Positions 23,972 through 35,934 of a stretch of DNA of 64,000 bases are shown in pieces; position 1 is the first letter of the stretch; each line of letters begins with the position of its first letter. The stretch is from Stenogyne calaminthoides (Eukaryota; Streptophyta; Magnoliopsida; Lamiales; Lamiaceae), in assembly GCA_037126765.1 (NCBI GenBank), contig JBBCBC010000031.1:4039638-4103637 (forward strand). Reading direction: 5' to 3'. The position numbers and the translations under genes were made by a program. Below the pieces are notes generated by a model. The model did no database searches. It was not told where the DNA came from and saw only the letters and a program-made list of their open reading frames with translations.

Positions 23972-24656
23972 TAATAGTTTTGTTATTGTTTCTGGTGATT
24001 TGATGAAGCACTTAGTATTGTTATTAGTACACTTAAAATTTTTATAGGTGCGATTTTGAATTTTTTACAAAGGATAGTAGCCATAATAAGGTTGTAAAAA
24101 ATATATATTTTATATAGACTTTTAAAAGGCTTTCAGGCCCGGCCTATTTGATAAAAAAGTCAGGCCTAGGCTCTTTAAAAAGCCTATGATAGATAACAGA
24201 CTCAAGATTAAATATCAGGCCCAAACTTTTTTATGTGAGGCCTAACTCGACCCAACCTATTCTCACCCCTAGTCATGATCAAGATTTTATTATTAATTTA
24301 AATTTTGTTCTGGACCTTTTATCTCAAAATTGGATAGTCAATGACTCACTGATTAGAAATTATTGAGATTCTCAGTTTAACATCTATAAGTTGGGGTTAT
24401 ACTGGAAAGTATGCTTTTACTTTGTATAACCAAACTGAATTTCTGTCTTATTTACTGAAATAAATTATTTATCACTGACGCTTTAAATATCATTGAATAT
24501 TACATATATTTACTGCATAACTGTTCAATAAATAGTACGTGTTACATTGTAGTTAATTTAGTGATACCAAATCACAGAAGATTAAATTAACAGTCCCTTG
24601 TAACTAAAAGTACGTCATTCACGACCTAGATGGAAATGAACAATCCATCATGAAAG

Positions 24657-25696
24657 TGTTGGGATTATACTGAAAAGTATGCTTTTTACTTTGTATAATC
24701 GAAACTGAATTTTCAGACTTATTTACTGAAATAAATTGTTTATCACTGATGCTTTAAATATGATTGAATGTTATATATATTTACTGCATAACTGTTCAAT
24801 AATTCGTACGTGTTACACTGTAGTTAATTTAGTGATACCAGATCACAGAAGATTAAATTAACAGTCCCTTGTAACTAAAAGTACGCCATTCACGACCTAG
24901 ATGGAAATGAACAACCATCGCGAAAGGTTGAGGTGTAAGGCTCAGATTGGTTTGTCTTGACCAAGAGATTACACTAGTGCATGACTGATGCGCTGAATAG
25001 GACCTACAGGAGGATAAATTCTTCAGAACTGAACAAGGAAGAATTAGACCTCAGTGGTTCGTTGTTTCTTAACCTTCGTCCCTTAAATAGGATCACGTGG
25101 GATTGGTAACTATTGCTTTGACTTATCATGGGTAGCGAATCAGAGAGAGATTCAATACTTTTTATCTTGGGCAATATTATTGGTCACATGTGATTGCTAA
25201 GATTTAATACGAAGAATCGTGTGCAAGTACGCTTGCTTGATTTGCCCCCTTGGGAGGTTCATAAGTTTTATCATACCAAATCTTGCAAGTGGAATTAGTT
25301 TCCGGTATGGATAATAATGTTGAACCGTTCCTCGACCAAGGACAAACTATATTAATTAACGAAAAGCTATTTAAGTGGCTTGAATTAATTAATGGACTAG
25401 ATAATCTTAAACACGGGAAATAATGACCGGGAGCCATATTGACTGTAATATGGGTTAAGATGGATAGTGCAATATTAATTATGTAGTGGGATTAATTAAT
25501 ATTTATGGGCTTGAATTATATTGTGGCTCAATATTAGATATTCAAGATCCATTAGAAGGTCCAATCTTAATTCTCCTAAAGGCCCCCTGAGTAGCCCAAC
25601 ATATAGTCCAATAATTGAAAAATGTGATTAAAATAAAATAAATATTGTTGCTTATATTTCCTCTAAATTTTCGAAAATTATGGATAAAATTATGGA
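24657..25696 (+). repeat. Truncated 5' LTR of the inner copia element
   Basis: It corresponds to the first 1040 or so bases of the 3' LTR at 28296-30154. Homology stops after 'ttatggataaaa' and resumes in integrase-coding sequence at gagccaaggggaat, with a few filler bases between. Confidence 0.88.
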
Positions 25697-28185
25697 GCCA
25701 AGGGGAATAGGGCCAAAGAAGTGTTAGAGATCGTTCACACAGATGTATGTGGTCCAATGTCAACCAAAGCAAGAGGAGGTTATGAGTATTTTGTCACTTT
25801 TATTGATGATTACTCAAGGTACGGTTACATTTTCCTTATGAAGCATAAATCTGAGACCTTTGAGAAATTCAAAGAATTTAAGGCTCATGCAGAGAATCAT
25901 ATGGAAAAACGTATCAAGTCTCTACGATCTGATCGTGGGGGTGAATACCTCAGCGATGAGTTTTTGAACTACTTATCTGATGAAGGGATTGTATCCCAGC
26001 TTACTGCACCCGGAACCCCTCAACAAAACGGGGTTGCAGAGCGAAGAAATAGAACTCTTTTGGAAATGGTTAGATCAATGATGAGTTATGCGGATCTTCC
26101 CAAGTCGATTACGGGGTCATGCCTTGGAAACATAAACTTACATTCTCGAACTTGGTGCAATCCAAATCGGTTCCCAAAACTCCCAAAGAATTGTGGAGCG
26201 GGCGCAAGCCTAGCATGAGACACATGAGGATTTGGGGGTGTCCGGCCTACGTGCTGGACAAGGAAGCCGGTAAATTGGATCCTCGATCAGAATTAAGGTT
26301 GTTTATAGGATACCCCGAGGGAACAAAAGGGTGTATGTTCTATGGTCCCGAAGATCAAAAAGGTGGTCATAAGCACTCACTTTAGATTTTTAGAAGAAGA
26401 CTATATGAATCAAAGAAAACCCGTAGTGAGATTACCTTAAATGAGCTTAGAGGGCAAACCTCATTGCTAACCTGTATCTTAGATGATATACCAAACGATA
26501 CGCTTTCACAACCGAGCCTCGTCGTAGTGGGAGGGTTGTTAGACGACCGAGAGATTCATGGGAATAGGAGAGTCCTCGGACTTGATTCCGGACAAGATTT
26601 AATCGGACCCATGGACATATGACAAGGCACTCCAAGATAAGGATCAGATTCTTGCAAACAAAGAATGAAAGCGAAATGGGTTCTATGTTTCATAATAGAG
26701 TGTGGGGAGCTAGTCGAACCACTTAATGGGGTCAAACCCATTGGATGCAAGTGGGTATATAAAAGGAAAAAAGAGGACCAGGAAGGGAAGGTTGAAGCCT
26801 TCAAAGCAAGACTAGTGGCGAAAGGTTATACTCGGAAAGAAGGGATCGATTATGAGGAAACTTTTTTCGCCAAGAGTATCTTAAGTCCATCCGTATTCTC
26901 TTATCGATTCTTTGCGCATTTCGACTTTGAAATCGGCAAATGGATGTCAAGGCGGCTTTCTTAACGGAAGTCTTGACGAAGAGATCTATATGCAACAACC
27001 CCAAGGTTTCATTGAAAACGGGCCAAGAACATCTTGTTTGTAAGCTCAAGAAGTCCATTTTTACGGACTCAAACAGCATCGAGCTTGGAACCAATGTTTT
27101 GATCATGTTATAAAGTCTTATGGGTTTGATCAAAATGAGTTTGAAAGTTGTGTGTATAAAAAGCGTGTCGGAACTGCATTGGTAATCTTAGTACTATACA
27201 TAGACGACATTGTGATCATCGAGAATGATGTGAAGGTGTTATCAGACGTAAGGGCATGGCTTTCAAAAACAGGTTTGATATGAAGGACTTAGGGGAAGCC
27301 GGGCACGTCCTTGAGATCAAGATCACTTTCGAGATCGCAAAGAAAAGGATGTTAGGCTTATCGCGAAGCTTCATACATAGACTTTGTCTTGAAACGTTTC
27401 AGTATGCAAGATTCCAAGAAAGGATTCGTACCTTTCAGGCATGGAATCCATCTATCCAAGAAAATGTCCCCTAAGACGAAAGAGGAGATAGATGACATGA
27501 AAGGCATTCCTTATGCTTGATTTGTCGGAAGTCTTATGTGTGCAATCTGTGTATGCGAGACCGGATATCCGCTTTCGTAGGCATGGTGGCAAGATATCAA
27601 AGTAACCGGGAAAGAGCATTCGAATTTGTTAAAAACATTTTGAAGTATCCGAAAAGAACTCGGGATAGAATGTTGGTTTATCATTCGAGAAGTCAATCCC
27701 CATTGGTTACACGGACTCGGATTTCCAATCAGATATAGACTCCAGAAATTCTACCTCCGGTAGTGTGTTTTGCATGGGGGGAGGAGCCGTGACATGGAGA
27801 AGTGTCAAGCGGAAATGCATCGCAGATTCTACCATGGAAGCCGAATATGTACTGCTAATGGAGGAGGCAAAAAAAAGCGGTTTGGCTCAAGCACTTCCTT
27901 GTGGACTTAGATGTGGTTCGAATTTGCCAATGAGAATCATCATTTTATTGTGACAATCTTGGGAGCGATTTGTAAATTCAAGGAACCAAGAGCCCACAAA
28001 GCCAAAGAAACACATTGAAAGGAAATACCATCTTATACGAGTCATCGTTAAGAGGAGATATAGATGTGGCAAAGATAGCGTCGAGGACAACCCAGCGATC
28101 CATTCACAAAAGTCGCCTCTGAATACATTCGAGAGACATGTGGAAGGAATGGGGTGTCAAGACCGAGTTTGCCAATCTGCTTTGA
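25697..28185 (+). pseudogene. Copia pol remnant of the inner element (integrase - RT - RNase H)
   Basis: The integrase core begins at AKEVLEIVHTDVCGPM and keeps the DDE residues: D of HTDVCGP, D of RSDRGGEY, and E of NGVAERRNRT. Next are the connecting segment (LFIGYPEGTKGCMFYGP), RT blocks (CKWVYKRK, ARLVAKGYT, the active-site motif as YIDD near 27198) and copia RNase H blocks (GGGAVTWRSVKRKCIADSTMEAEY near 27778-27849). Many one- or two-base shifts break the frame, and part of the RT/RNase H stretch is scrambled. A TGA at 28183 matches the natural pol stop of the outer copy. No functional protein is expected. Confidence 0.9.
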
Positions 28186-28295
28186 GTATAAGTGGGAGAA
28201 ATTATTAGGTTCGTGTAGGTGACATTAGATGTCACGGACTACTCGAGGCGTGTTGTAGTATACTTAAAAGCAAAATTTGAGTATAAGTGGGAGAT

Positions 28296-30154
28296 TGTTG
28301 GGATTATCTTTGAAAAGTATGCTTTTTACTTTGTATAATCAAACTGAATTTTCGGACTTATTTCTTTGAAATAAATTGTTTATCATCGATGCTTTAAATA
28401 TGATTGAATGTTATATATATTTCTTTGCATAACTGTTCAATAATTAAATGACGTGTTACATTTGTAGTTAAGTTAGTGATACGGATCATCACGAAGATTA
28501 AATCTTGAGTCCCTTGTAACTAAAAAAGTACGCCATTCACGACCTAGATGAAATGAACAACCATCGCGAAAGGTTGAGGTGTAAGGCTCAGATTGGTTTG
28601 TCTTGACCAAGAGATTACACTAGTGCATGGTGATGATGTTGAATAGGACCCTCTGGGAGGATAAATTCTTGAGCCCGAACAAGGAAGAATTAGACCTCGA
28701 TGGTTCGTTGTTTTTAACCTTTCGCCCCTTAAATAGGATCATGTGGGATTGGTAACTATTGCTTTGACTTATCATGGGTAGCGAATCGAGAGAGATTCAA
28801 TACTTTTTATCTTGGGCAATATTATTGGTCACATGTGATTGCTAAGATTTATCTGAAGAATCGTGTGCAAAGCACGCTTGCTTGATTTGCCCTTGGGAGG
28901 TTCATAAGTTTTATCATACCAAATCTTGCAAGTGAAATTAGTTTCCGGTATGGATAATAATGTTGAACCGTTCCTCGACCAAGGACAAAAGATATTAATT
29001 AACGGAAAGCTATTTAAGTGGCTTGAATTAATTAATGGGCTAGATAATCTTAAACACGGGGAAATAATGACCGGAGCCATATTGATCGTAATATGGGTTA
29101 AGATGGATAGTGCAATATTAATTATGTAGTGGGATTAATTAATATTTATGGGCTTGAATTATATTGTGGCTCAATATTAGATATTCAAGATCTATTAGAA
29201 TGTCCAATCTTAATTCTCCTAAAAGGCCCCTCGAGTAGCCCAACATATAGTCCAATAACCGAAAAAAGGTGATTAAAATAAAATAAATATTGTTGTTTAT
29301 ATTTCCTCTAAATTTTTGAAAATTATGGATAAAAAGAGGAGAAAGATTTTCTTTGAATTTTGTTATGGAATGAAGATATGTATTCTTGGAATACAAGATT
29401 ATCTCATTAAATTCAAGAAATCTCCCACTTGGTTATCTATATAGTAAATTTCAAAATTTTGAAAATATAGTGGGCAAGAAAGATTTTCTTGATTTTCTTG
29501 AAAAGATATTATGGAAGATATGTATTTCTTGAAATACAAGAATATCTCATAAATTCAAGAAGATTCAAATCTTGGATTCTTGTGACACTTAATTTTCGAA
29601 AATCATCCATATATTGAGGAGGTGGGATTTTTGTGGAATATTTTAATTATGGGAAAAAGAATATAGAAGATATATTCAAGAATTCTTGGTGACCAAGAAA
29701 AGTCTTTTCCCACATTGAAATATCACTAAATTTTCGACCACCCTCCCTCTTATAAATAGGGGATGATTAGTTCATTCCCAAGTACAATTCCATGTCTTTG
29801 GAAATATTAGCAAATCCACATAAGTGGTGCAACAAAGTTTATTTTTTTTTCTTTTGTTAATTGTTCATGAGTATCATTCCAATCGGATTGTCGAGCAAGG
29901 GCTAAGGGAATACTTGGGAAGTCCTTTTGGTTAGTCCGTCCGGCCAAAGTCTTTGCCATCCCGAGAGGAATGCGTTCACGTAAACCCGTAGATTCGCGTC
30001 GCGTAGGTTTTACGTGGTTTTTTATATGCATGATATGTTGTTGCAATTATTATTTGAATTAATATAGGATTAATTCATGCTAGTAATAATTAATGAATTA
30101 AATTTGTATTTAAATATTCACCCCGAATAGATCTGTGCAACTCATTCCCCAACA
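28296..30154 (+). repeat. 3' LTR of the inner copia element (1859 bp)
   Basis: TG...CA ends are present, the preceding polypurine tract is aagtgggagat, and a tataaatagg box lies at 29751. Long blocks are identical to the 5' copy, yet clustered multi-base differences occur where the 5' copy has CAG or CTG (see findings). Confidence 0.92.
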
Positions 30155-31527
30155 GAAAGGTTGAAGTGTAAGGCTCAGATTGGCTTGTCTTGACCAAGAG
30201 ATTACACTAGTGCATGACTGATGCACTGAATAGGACCTACAGGAGGATAAATTCTTCAACACTGAACTAGGAAGAATTAGACCTCAGTGGTTCGTTATTT
30301 CTTAATCTTCGTCCCTTAAATATGACCGGTATGGATAATAATGTTGAACTGTTCCTTAACCAAGGACAAAAGATATTAATTAATGGAAAACTATTTCAGT
30401 GGCTTGAATTAATTAATGGGCTAGATAATCTTAAACACGGGAAATAATAATCGGGAGCCATATTAACAGTAATATGGGTTAAGATGGATAGTGCAATATT
30501 AATTATGTAGTGAGAATAATTAATATTTATGGGCTTGAATAATATTGTGGCTCAATATTGATAATTCAAGATCCATTGGAAGGTCCAATCTTAATTCTCC
30601 TAAAGGCTCCTCAAGTAGCCAAAACATAAAGTCCAATAACTGAAAAAGGTGTTTAAAAATAAAATAAATTTTTGTTGCTATTTTTCCTAATTTTTCGAAA
30701 AATATGAATAAAAGGGGAGAAAGATTTTCTTTGAATTTTGTTATGGAATGAAGATATGTATTCTTGGAATACAAGATTATCTCATTAAATTCAAGAAATC
30801 TCCTACTTGGTTATTTATATGATGATTTTCGAAAACATAGAAAAAGAAGGAAAATAAAGATTTTCTTGATTTTCTTGAAAAGATATTATGGAAGATATGT
30901 ATTCTTGGAATACAAGTATATCTCATAAATTTAAGAAGATCCAAATCTTGGAATCTTTATCCTTAATTTTCGAAATTCCATGACAAAATAAGTGAGTGTG
31001 ATTTTTATGGAATATTTAATTATGGAGAAAAGAATATATTGGATATATATTCAAGATTTCTTGGAGATCGAGAAAGAGATTTTCTCTCCCTTTTCCTAAG
31101 CAAAAGATCGGCCACTTCATCTTATAAATAGGGGATGATTTTTTCATTCCCAACTACAATTCCATGTGTTGGAAAAATTAGAAATCCACAAAGGTGGTGC
31201 AACATATAATTTATTTTTCCCTTTTGTCAATTGTTCGCGAGTTTCCTTCCACCGGATTGACGAGCAAGGGCTGGAGAATACTTGGGAAGGCTTTTTGGTG
31301 TGTTCTTATCAACCGAGTCCATTGCCATTCCAAACAGGTTAGTTCACGTAAACCCTTAGCAATTCCACATGCGTAGGATTTATGTGAACTGTTTATATGC
31401 ATGATTTGTTGTTGAATTATTATTTGAATTAATATAGGATTAATTCATGCTAGTAATAATTGTTAGAATTAAATTTGTATTTAAATATTCATCCCGAATA
31501 GATCCGGGCAATTAATTCCCCAACAAC

Positions 31528-31539
31528 TGGTATCAGAGC
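31528..31539 (+). other. Primer binding site, initiator tRNA-Met type
   Basis: TGGTATCAGAGC starts two bases after the 5' LTR. It is complementary to the 3' end of plant initiator tRNA-Met, the usual primer of copia elements. Confidence 0.92.
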
Positions 31540-31825
31540 CTCGGTTTCGGGGTCTGAGTTTTAAATTGTAATTTAATTCATTTTCATTAAATTTGAAATT
31601 GGATAGTAGAATTGCTAGCTATTTTTTGCAGGTATCCAATTGTCATGGTATTTGATGAATATTTATATTTATGCATGCATATAAATTGTTGTTTTTAATT
31701 CGATTCGTTCGAATTCGTTTTGCCTCGTGAGAAAATCCACAAGTAGATTAGGATTTATTTGATTCGTTCAATGTAATAGACTATTCTAGATCTAGGTTTA
31801 TTTATTTTTTTAAATAAATTGCAAC

Positions 31826-32165
31826 CGGATCATGAGCCAAGACGAAGACGATGAATTAAAGACGGATGGATCAAAACCCAAGAAGCGCGCACACACACTA
31901 AACATGCCAGGGAGGCACGAGTGTGACGCTAAAAGACGCCAAGACGGGGGGCGCAGGCAGAGGACCGAGCGGCTTGGGATCGAGGCCGACCGCGACACGG
32001 GTTCACAGCGATGGGCGCTGAAGAAGATTGCGTCTCGGCCGGGCGACGCGGCGTAGGGCGCTGGGGCTAGTGTGCGGATGCAAAGCGGCATGGGTGAGGC
32101 GGCACGAGGGCCGACGGCATGGGAAGGCGGCGAATACCACGCGGAGCTCATTGAATGCGCGCGAT
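31826..32165 (+). other. GC-rich leader insert of the outer copia element
   Basis: Between the AT-rich leader and the remaining gag lies a sharply GC-rich stretch with open frames on both strands. The third copia copy has a GC-rich block at the equivalent place (48380-48870), but its sequence differs apart from a short shared start (cgaagacgatgaattaaa-like). The end of this block joins the middle of gag, so the gag N-terminus was deleted. No protein family was recognised. Confidence 0.6.
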
Positions 32166-32194
32166 ACTCGCCGAGATCGTAACCGTGTGGCTCG

Positions 32195-35100
32195 TCGAAA
32201 GCGCGGTGGCTTGTCAGATCACCATGATGGACTTGCTCTCTATGAAAATTGTGGAGGGAATGCCCGTAAGGGAGCACGTTCTCCAGATGATGACTCATCT
32301 TAACAAGCTTGAGGTACTTGGCGCTGAATACGACATCGAGACCCAAATCGATTTCGTGCTCCCTCTATCTTGAAAAGTTTTGAGCGATTTTCATTTGAAA
32401 TACCAAATGAACAATCGGAAGTTCTCGATGTCTGATCTGTTGCAAGCTTTGGTTTCGGCAGAGGCGATATTGGGGCAAAAGTGCCAAGCTTTCGTGGCAA
32501 ATGGACCTTCTTCTTCTTCTAGGCCAAAGAGTGGTAAGAACAAGAAAAAGGATAAAGGCCTCAAGCAAGTGAACTCAAGTCTTGCCAAGGGCAAAGAAAA
32601 GGTGAAGGGAGGTGGAGGAGTGAGCAAGCCAGCTTAGGGGAAGTGCTTCAAGCTGCGGTGAAAAAGGACATTGAGGTCACTTTTGTTCCAAACCCAAAAG
32701 GAATGGAAAGAAAGGTAATTCTCACGACTAGTTGTTGAAACTTGCTTAGGGCGTATGCCTTCCATTTATGGGTGGTGGAATCGGGTCCCTCGATCATGTA
32801 TGTTTCACCTTACGAGGGGTTCAAGCGGACGAAACAACTTAGTGGGAGTGAGATCCTCATCACACCGGGCGATCTTCTGAGTGGCGGTGAAGCGATGGGA
32901 GAAGTGCACCTGTCTTTTGAAGACAGAGTTTTAATTTTAAGAGATGTTCTTTACGTTTCTAGTTTTAGAAAGAATTTAATTTCGGTTTCTAAACTTTACC
33001 TTGATGGATATTCGGTTACTTTTGATAAAGTTGTTACCATTTCTCTTTATGATAAATTTATCTGTCATGGAACGTTGTCGAATAATCTCTATACAATTAA
33101 TCGTGCACACCACTCACTTAAATGCATCCTATAACACATCAATTGTTTTAGATAAAGAAAAAGCGTTCATCAGACGTGAACGAGACACTTCTATGGCATC
33201 TAAGATTGAGACATATTAATCCAAAGAGGATCCAAAGGTTGGTAGAAGACGGTACACTGGAGTCTCTCCAAGTTGAACCAATCCCAACCTGCGAATCATG
33301 TTTGGAGGGTAAAATGACCAAGAGGGCTTTCAGAGCCAAGGGGAATAGAGCCAAAGAAGTGTTAGAAATCGTTCACACAGATGTATGTGGTCCAATGTCA
33401 ATCAAAGCAAGAGGAGGTTATGAGTATTTCGTCACTTTATTGATGATTACTGAAGCTACGACTATATTTTCCTTATGAAGCATAAATCTGAGACCTTTGA
33501 GAAATTCAAAGAATTTAAGGTTCAAGCAGAGAATCGTAGGGAAAAACGTATCAAGTCTCTACGATTCGATCGTGGAGGCGAGTACCTCAGCGATGAGTTT
33601 TTGAACTACTTGTCAGATGAAGGGATTATATCCCAGCTAACTGCACCAGGAACCCTTCAACAAAATGGGGTTGTAGAGCGAAGAAACAGAACTCTTTTAT
33701 AAATGGTTAGATCAATGATGAGTTATGCGGATCTACCCAAGTCGTTCTGGGGTCATGCCTTGGAAACAACGGCTTATATTCTGAACTTGGTGCCATCCAA
33801 ATCGGTTCCCAAAACTCCCAAAGAATTATGGACCGGGCGCAAGCCCAGTCTGAGACACAAGAGAATTTTGGGGGTGTCCGGCCTACGTGTTGGATAAGGA
33901 AGCTGGAAAATTGGATCCTCGATCAGAATTAAGGTTGTTTATAGGATACCCCGAGGGAACAAAAGGGTGTATGTTCTATGGTCCCGAAGATCAAAAGGTG
34001 GTAATAAGCACCCACTTTAGATTTTTGGAAGAAGACTATATGAACGAAGAAAACCCAGAAGTGAGATTTCCTTAAATGAGCTAAGGGGGCTAACCTCAGT
34101 GCCAACTGTACAAGATGACATACCAAACGACACACTTACACAACCGGAACCTCGTCGTAGTGGGAGAGTTGTAAGACAGCCCGAGAGATTCATGGGGATA
34201 GGAGAGTCCTCGGACTTAGTCCCTGGTCAAGATGAATAAGACCCATGGACATATGACGAGGTAATTCAAGACAAGGATGCGGTTTCTTGGCAAACAACAA
34301 TGAAAACCGAAATGGGTTCTATGGATCATAACAGAGGGTGGGAGCTAGTCGAGCCACTTAATGAGGTCAAACCCATTGGTTGCAAGTGGGTATACAAGAG
34401 AAAAAGAGGATCAGACGGGAAGGTGGAAACCTTCAAGGCAAGGCTTGTGGCGAAAGGTTATACTCAGAAAGAAGGGATCGACTATGAGGAAATATTTTCG
34501 CCTGTAGCAATGCTCAAGTCCATCTGAATTCTCTTGTCGATTGTTGCGCATCTCGATTATAAAATCTGGCAAATGGATGTCAAGACGGCTTTCCTTAACG
34601 GAAGTCTTGAAGAGGAAATCTATATGCAACAACCCCAAGGCTTCATTGAAAAAGGCCAAGAACACCTAGTTTGTAAGCTCAAGAAGTCCATTTACGGACT
34701 CAAACAAGCATCCAGAGCTTGTAACCAATGTTTTGATCAAGTAATAAAGTCTTATGGGTTTTATCAAAACGAGTTCGAAAGTTGTGTGTACAAAAAGCGT
34801 GTCAGAACTGCATTGGTATTCTTAGTACTATACGTAGACGACATTCTGCTCATCGGGAACGATGTAAAGATGCTGTCAGACGTAAGGGCATGGCTTTCAA
34901 AACAGTTTGATATGAAGGATTTAGAGAAATCCGGGCACATCCTTGGGATCAAGATTACTAGAGATCGCAAGAAAATGATGATAGGCTTATCGCAAGCTTC
35001 AAACATAGACACTGTCTTGAAGTGATTCAGCATGCAGGATTCCAAGAAAGACTTCGTACCTTTCAGACATGGAATCCATCTATCCAAGGAAATGTGCCCT

Positions 35101-35817
35101 AAGACACAAAAGGAGATAGATGACATGAAAGGCATTCCTTATGCTTCGGCTGTAGGAAGCCTTATGTATGCAATGCTGTGCACGAGACCAGATATCTGCT
35201 TTGCCGTTGGCATGGTGGTAAGATATCAAAGTAACCCGGGGAAAGAGCATTGGACGGCAGTTAAAAATATTCTGAAGTATCTGAAAGGAACTCGAGATAG
35301 AATGTTGGTTTATCAGTCAGATAGTCCAATCCCCATCAGTTACACGGACTCGGATTTCCAATCAGACTTAGATTCCAGAAAATCTACCTCCGGTAGTGTG
35401 TTTAGCATGGGGGGAGGAGCCATGACATGGAGAAGCGTTAAGCAAAAATGCATCGCCGATTCTACCATGGAAGCCGAATATGTAGCTGCTTGCGAGGCAG
35501 CGAAAGAAGCGGTTTGGCTCAAGAACTTCCTAGTGGACTTAGATGTAGTTCCGAATTTGCCCAGCACAATCACTGTTTATTATGATAATGCTGGAGTAGT
35601 TGCAAATTCAAGGGAACCAAGAGCCCACAAGGCCAGCAAACACATTGAAAGGAAATACCATCTTATACGAGAAATCGTTAAGAGAGGAGATATAGAGGTG
35701 ACAAAGATCGCATCAGAAGACAACCTAGTAAATCCATTCACAAAGGGTCTGCCTCAGAATACATTCGAGAGACATGTGGAAGGAATGGGTGTTAAGACCG
35801 TTGCCAATCTGCTTTGA
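32195..35817 (+). pseudogene. Broken gag-pol polyprotein of the outer copia element
   Basis: A gag middle segment (32200-32373, then 32395-32637) is followed by a zinc knuckle disrupted by a stop (TAG at 32635) and an inserted base. The protease keeps its flanking folds but its active-site DTG has become ESG. Next are the integrase zinc finger (H-x3-H near 33195, C-x2-C near 33290), the DDE core (HTDVCGP, RFDRGGEY, NGVVERRNRT), the RT with YVDD (34831-34842), and copia RNase H to the stop at 35815. Breaks: frameshift near 33440, TAA at 33700-33702, frameshift near 33880, stop near 34072, TGA at 34525-34527 and TGA at 35023-35025. The long open run 35032-35817 is the RNase H end only. Confidence 0.93.
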
Positions 35818-35818
35818 G

Positions 35819-35934
35819 TATAAGTGGGAGATATTATTAGGTTCGTGTAGGTGACATTAGATTTCACGTATTAGGAACTACACGAGACATGCTGTAGTAT
35901 ACTTAAAAGAAGACTTTGAGTATAAGTGGGAGAT
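35819..35934 (+). other. Duplicated polypurine tract before the 3' LTR
   Basis: The phrase gagtataagtgggagat occurs right after the pol stop (35816-35832) and again directly before the 3' LTR (35918-35934). The second is the functional plus-strand primer site by position. The inner copy has the same pair. Confidence 0.75.

Larger units (their letters stand above)
21131..24271. mobile_element. Non-autonomous hAT-like element carrying two solo LTRs
   Basis: The left end taggggggggaat pairs with the right end attctcaccccta, and both arms contain the 'aagcct' / 'aggcctaa...gcccaacctatt' segments typical of plant hAT MITEs. The 8-bp flanks gccatgat (21123-21130) and gtcatgat (24272-24279) match at seven of eight positions, as expected for hAT. 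Removing the two inserted LTRs and their duplications leaves an element of about 640 bp without coding capacity. Confidence 0.68.
24657..30154 (+). mobile_element. Inner copia element, internally deleted, inserted in the outer 5' LTR
   Basis: It starts tgttgggattatactg and ends ccccaaca, and gaaag flanks it at 24652-24656 and 30155-30159. The 5' LTR is intact only to about 25696. There it joins directly to the integrase region, so the rest of the 5' LTR, primer site, gag, protease and integrase N-terminus are lost. The 3' LTR is full length. It belongs to a subfamily close to, but distinct from, the outer element. Confidence 0.9.
24389..31525 (+). repeat. 5' LTR of the outer copia element, split into two parts
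   Basis: Part 1 is 24389-24656 and part 2 is 30160-31525. Joined across the inner element they match the 3' LTR at 35935-37776, apart from the 210-bp deletion. The interruption falls at catgaaag|gttgaag, where gaaag was duplicated. A ttataaata box lies at about 31122-31130. The LTR ends ccccaaca, directly before the primer binding site. Confidence 0.92.
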
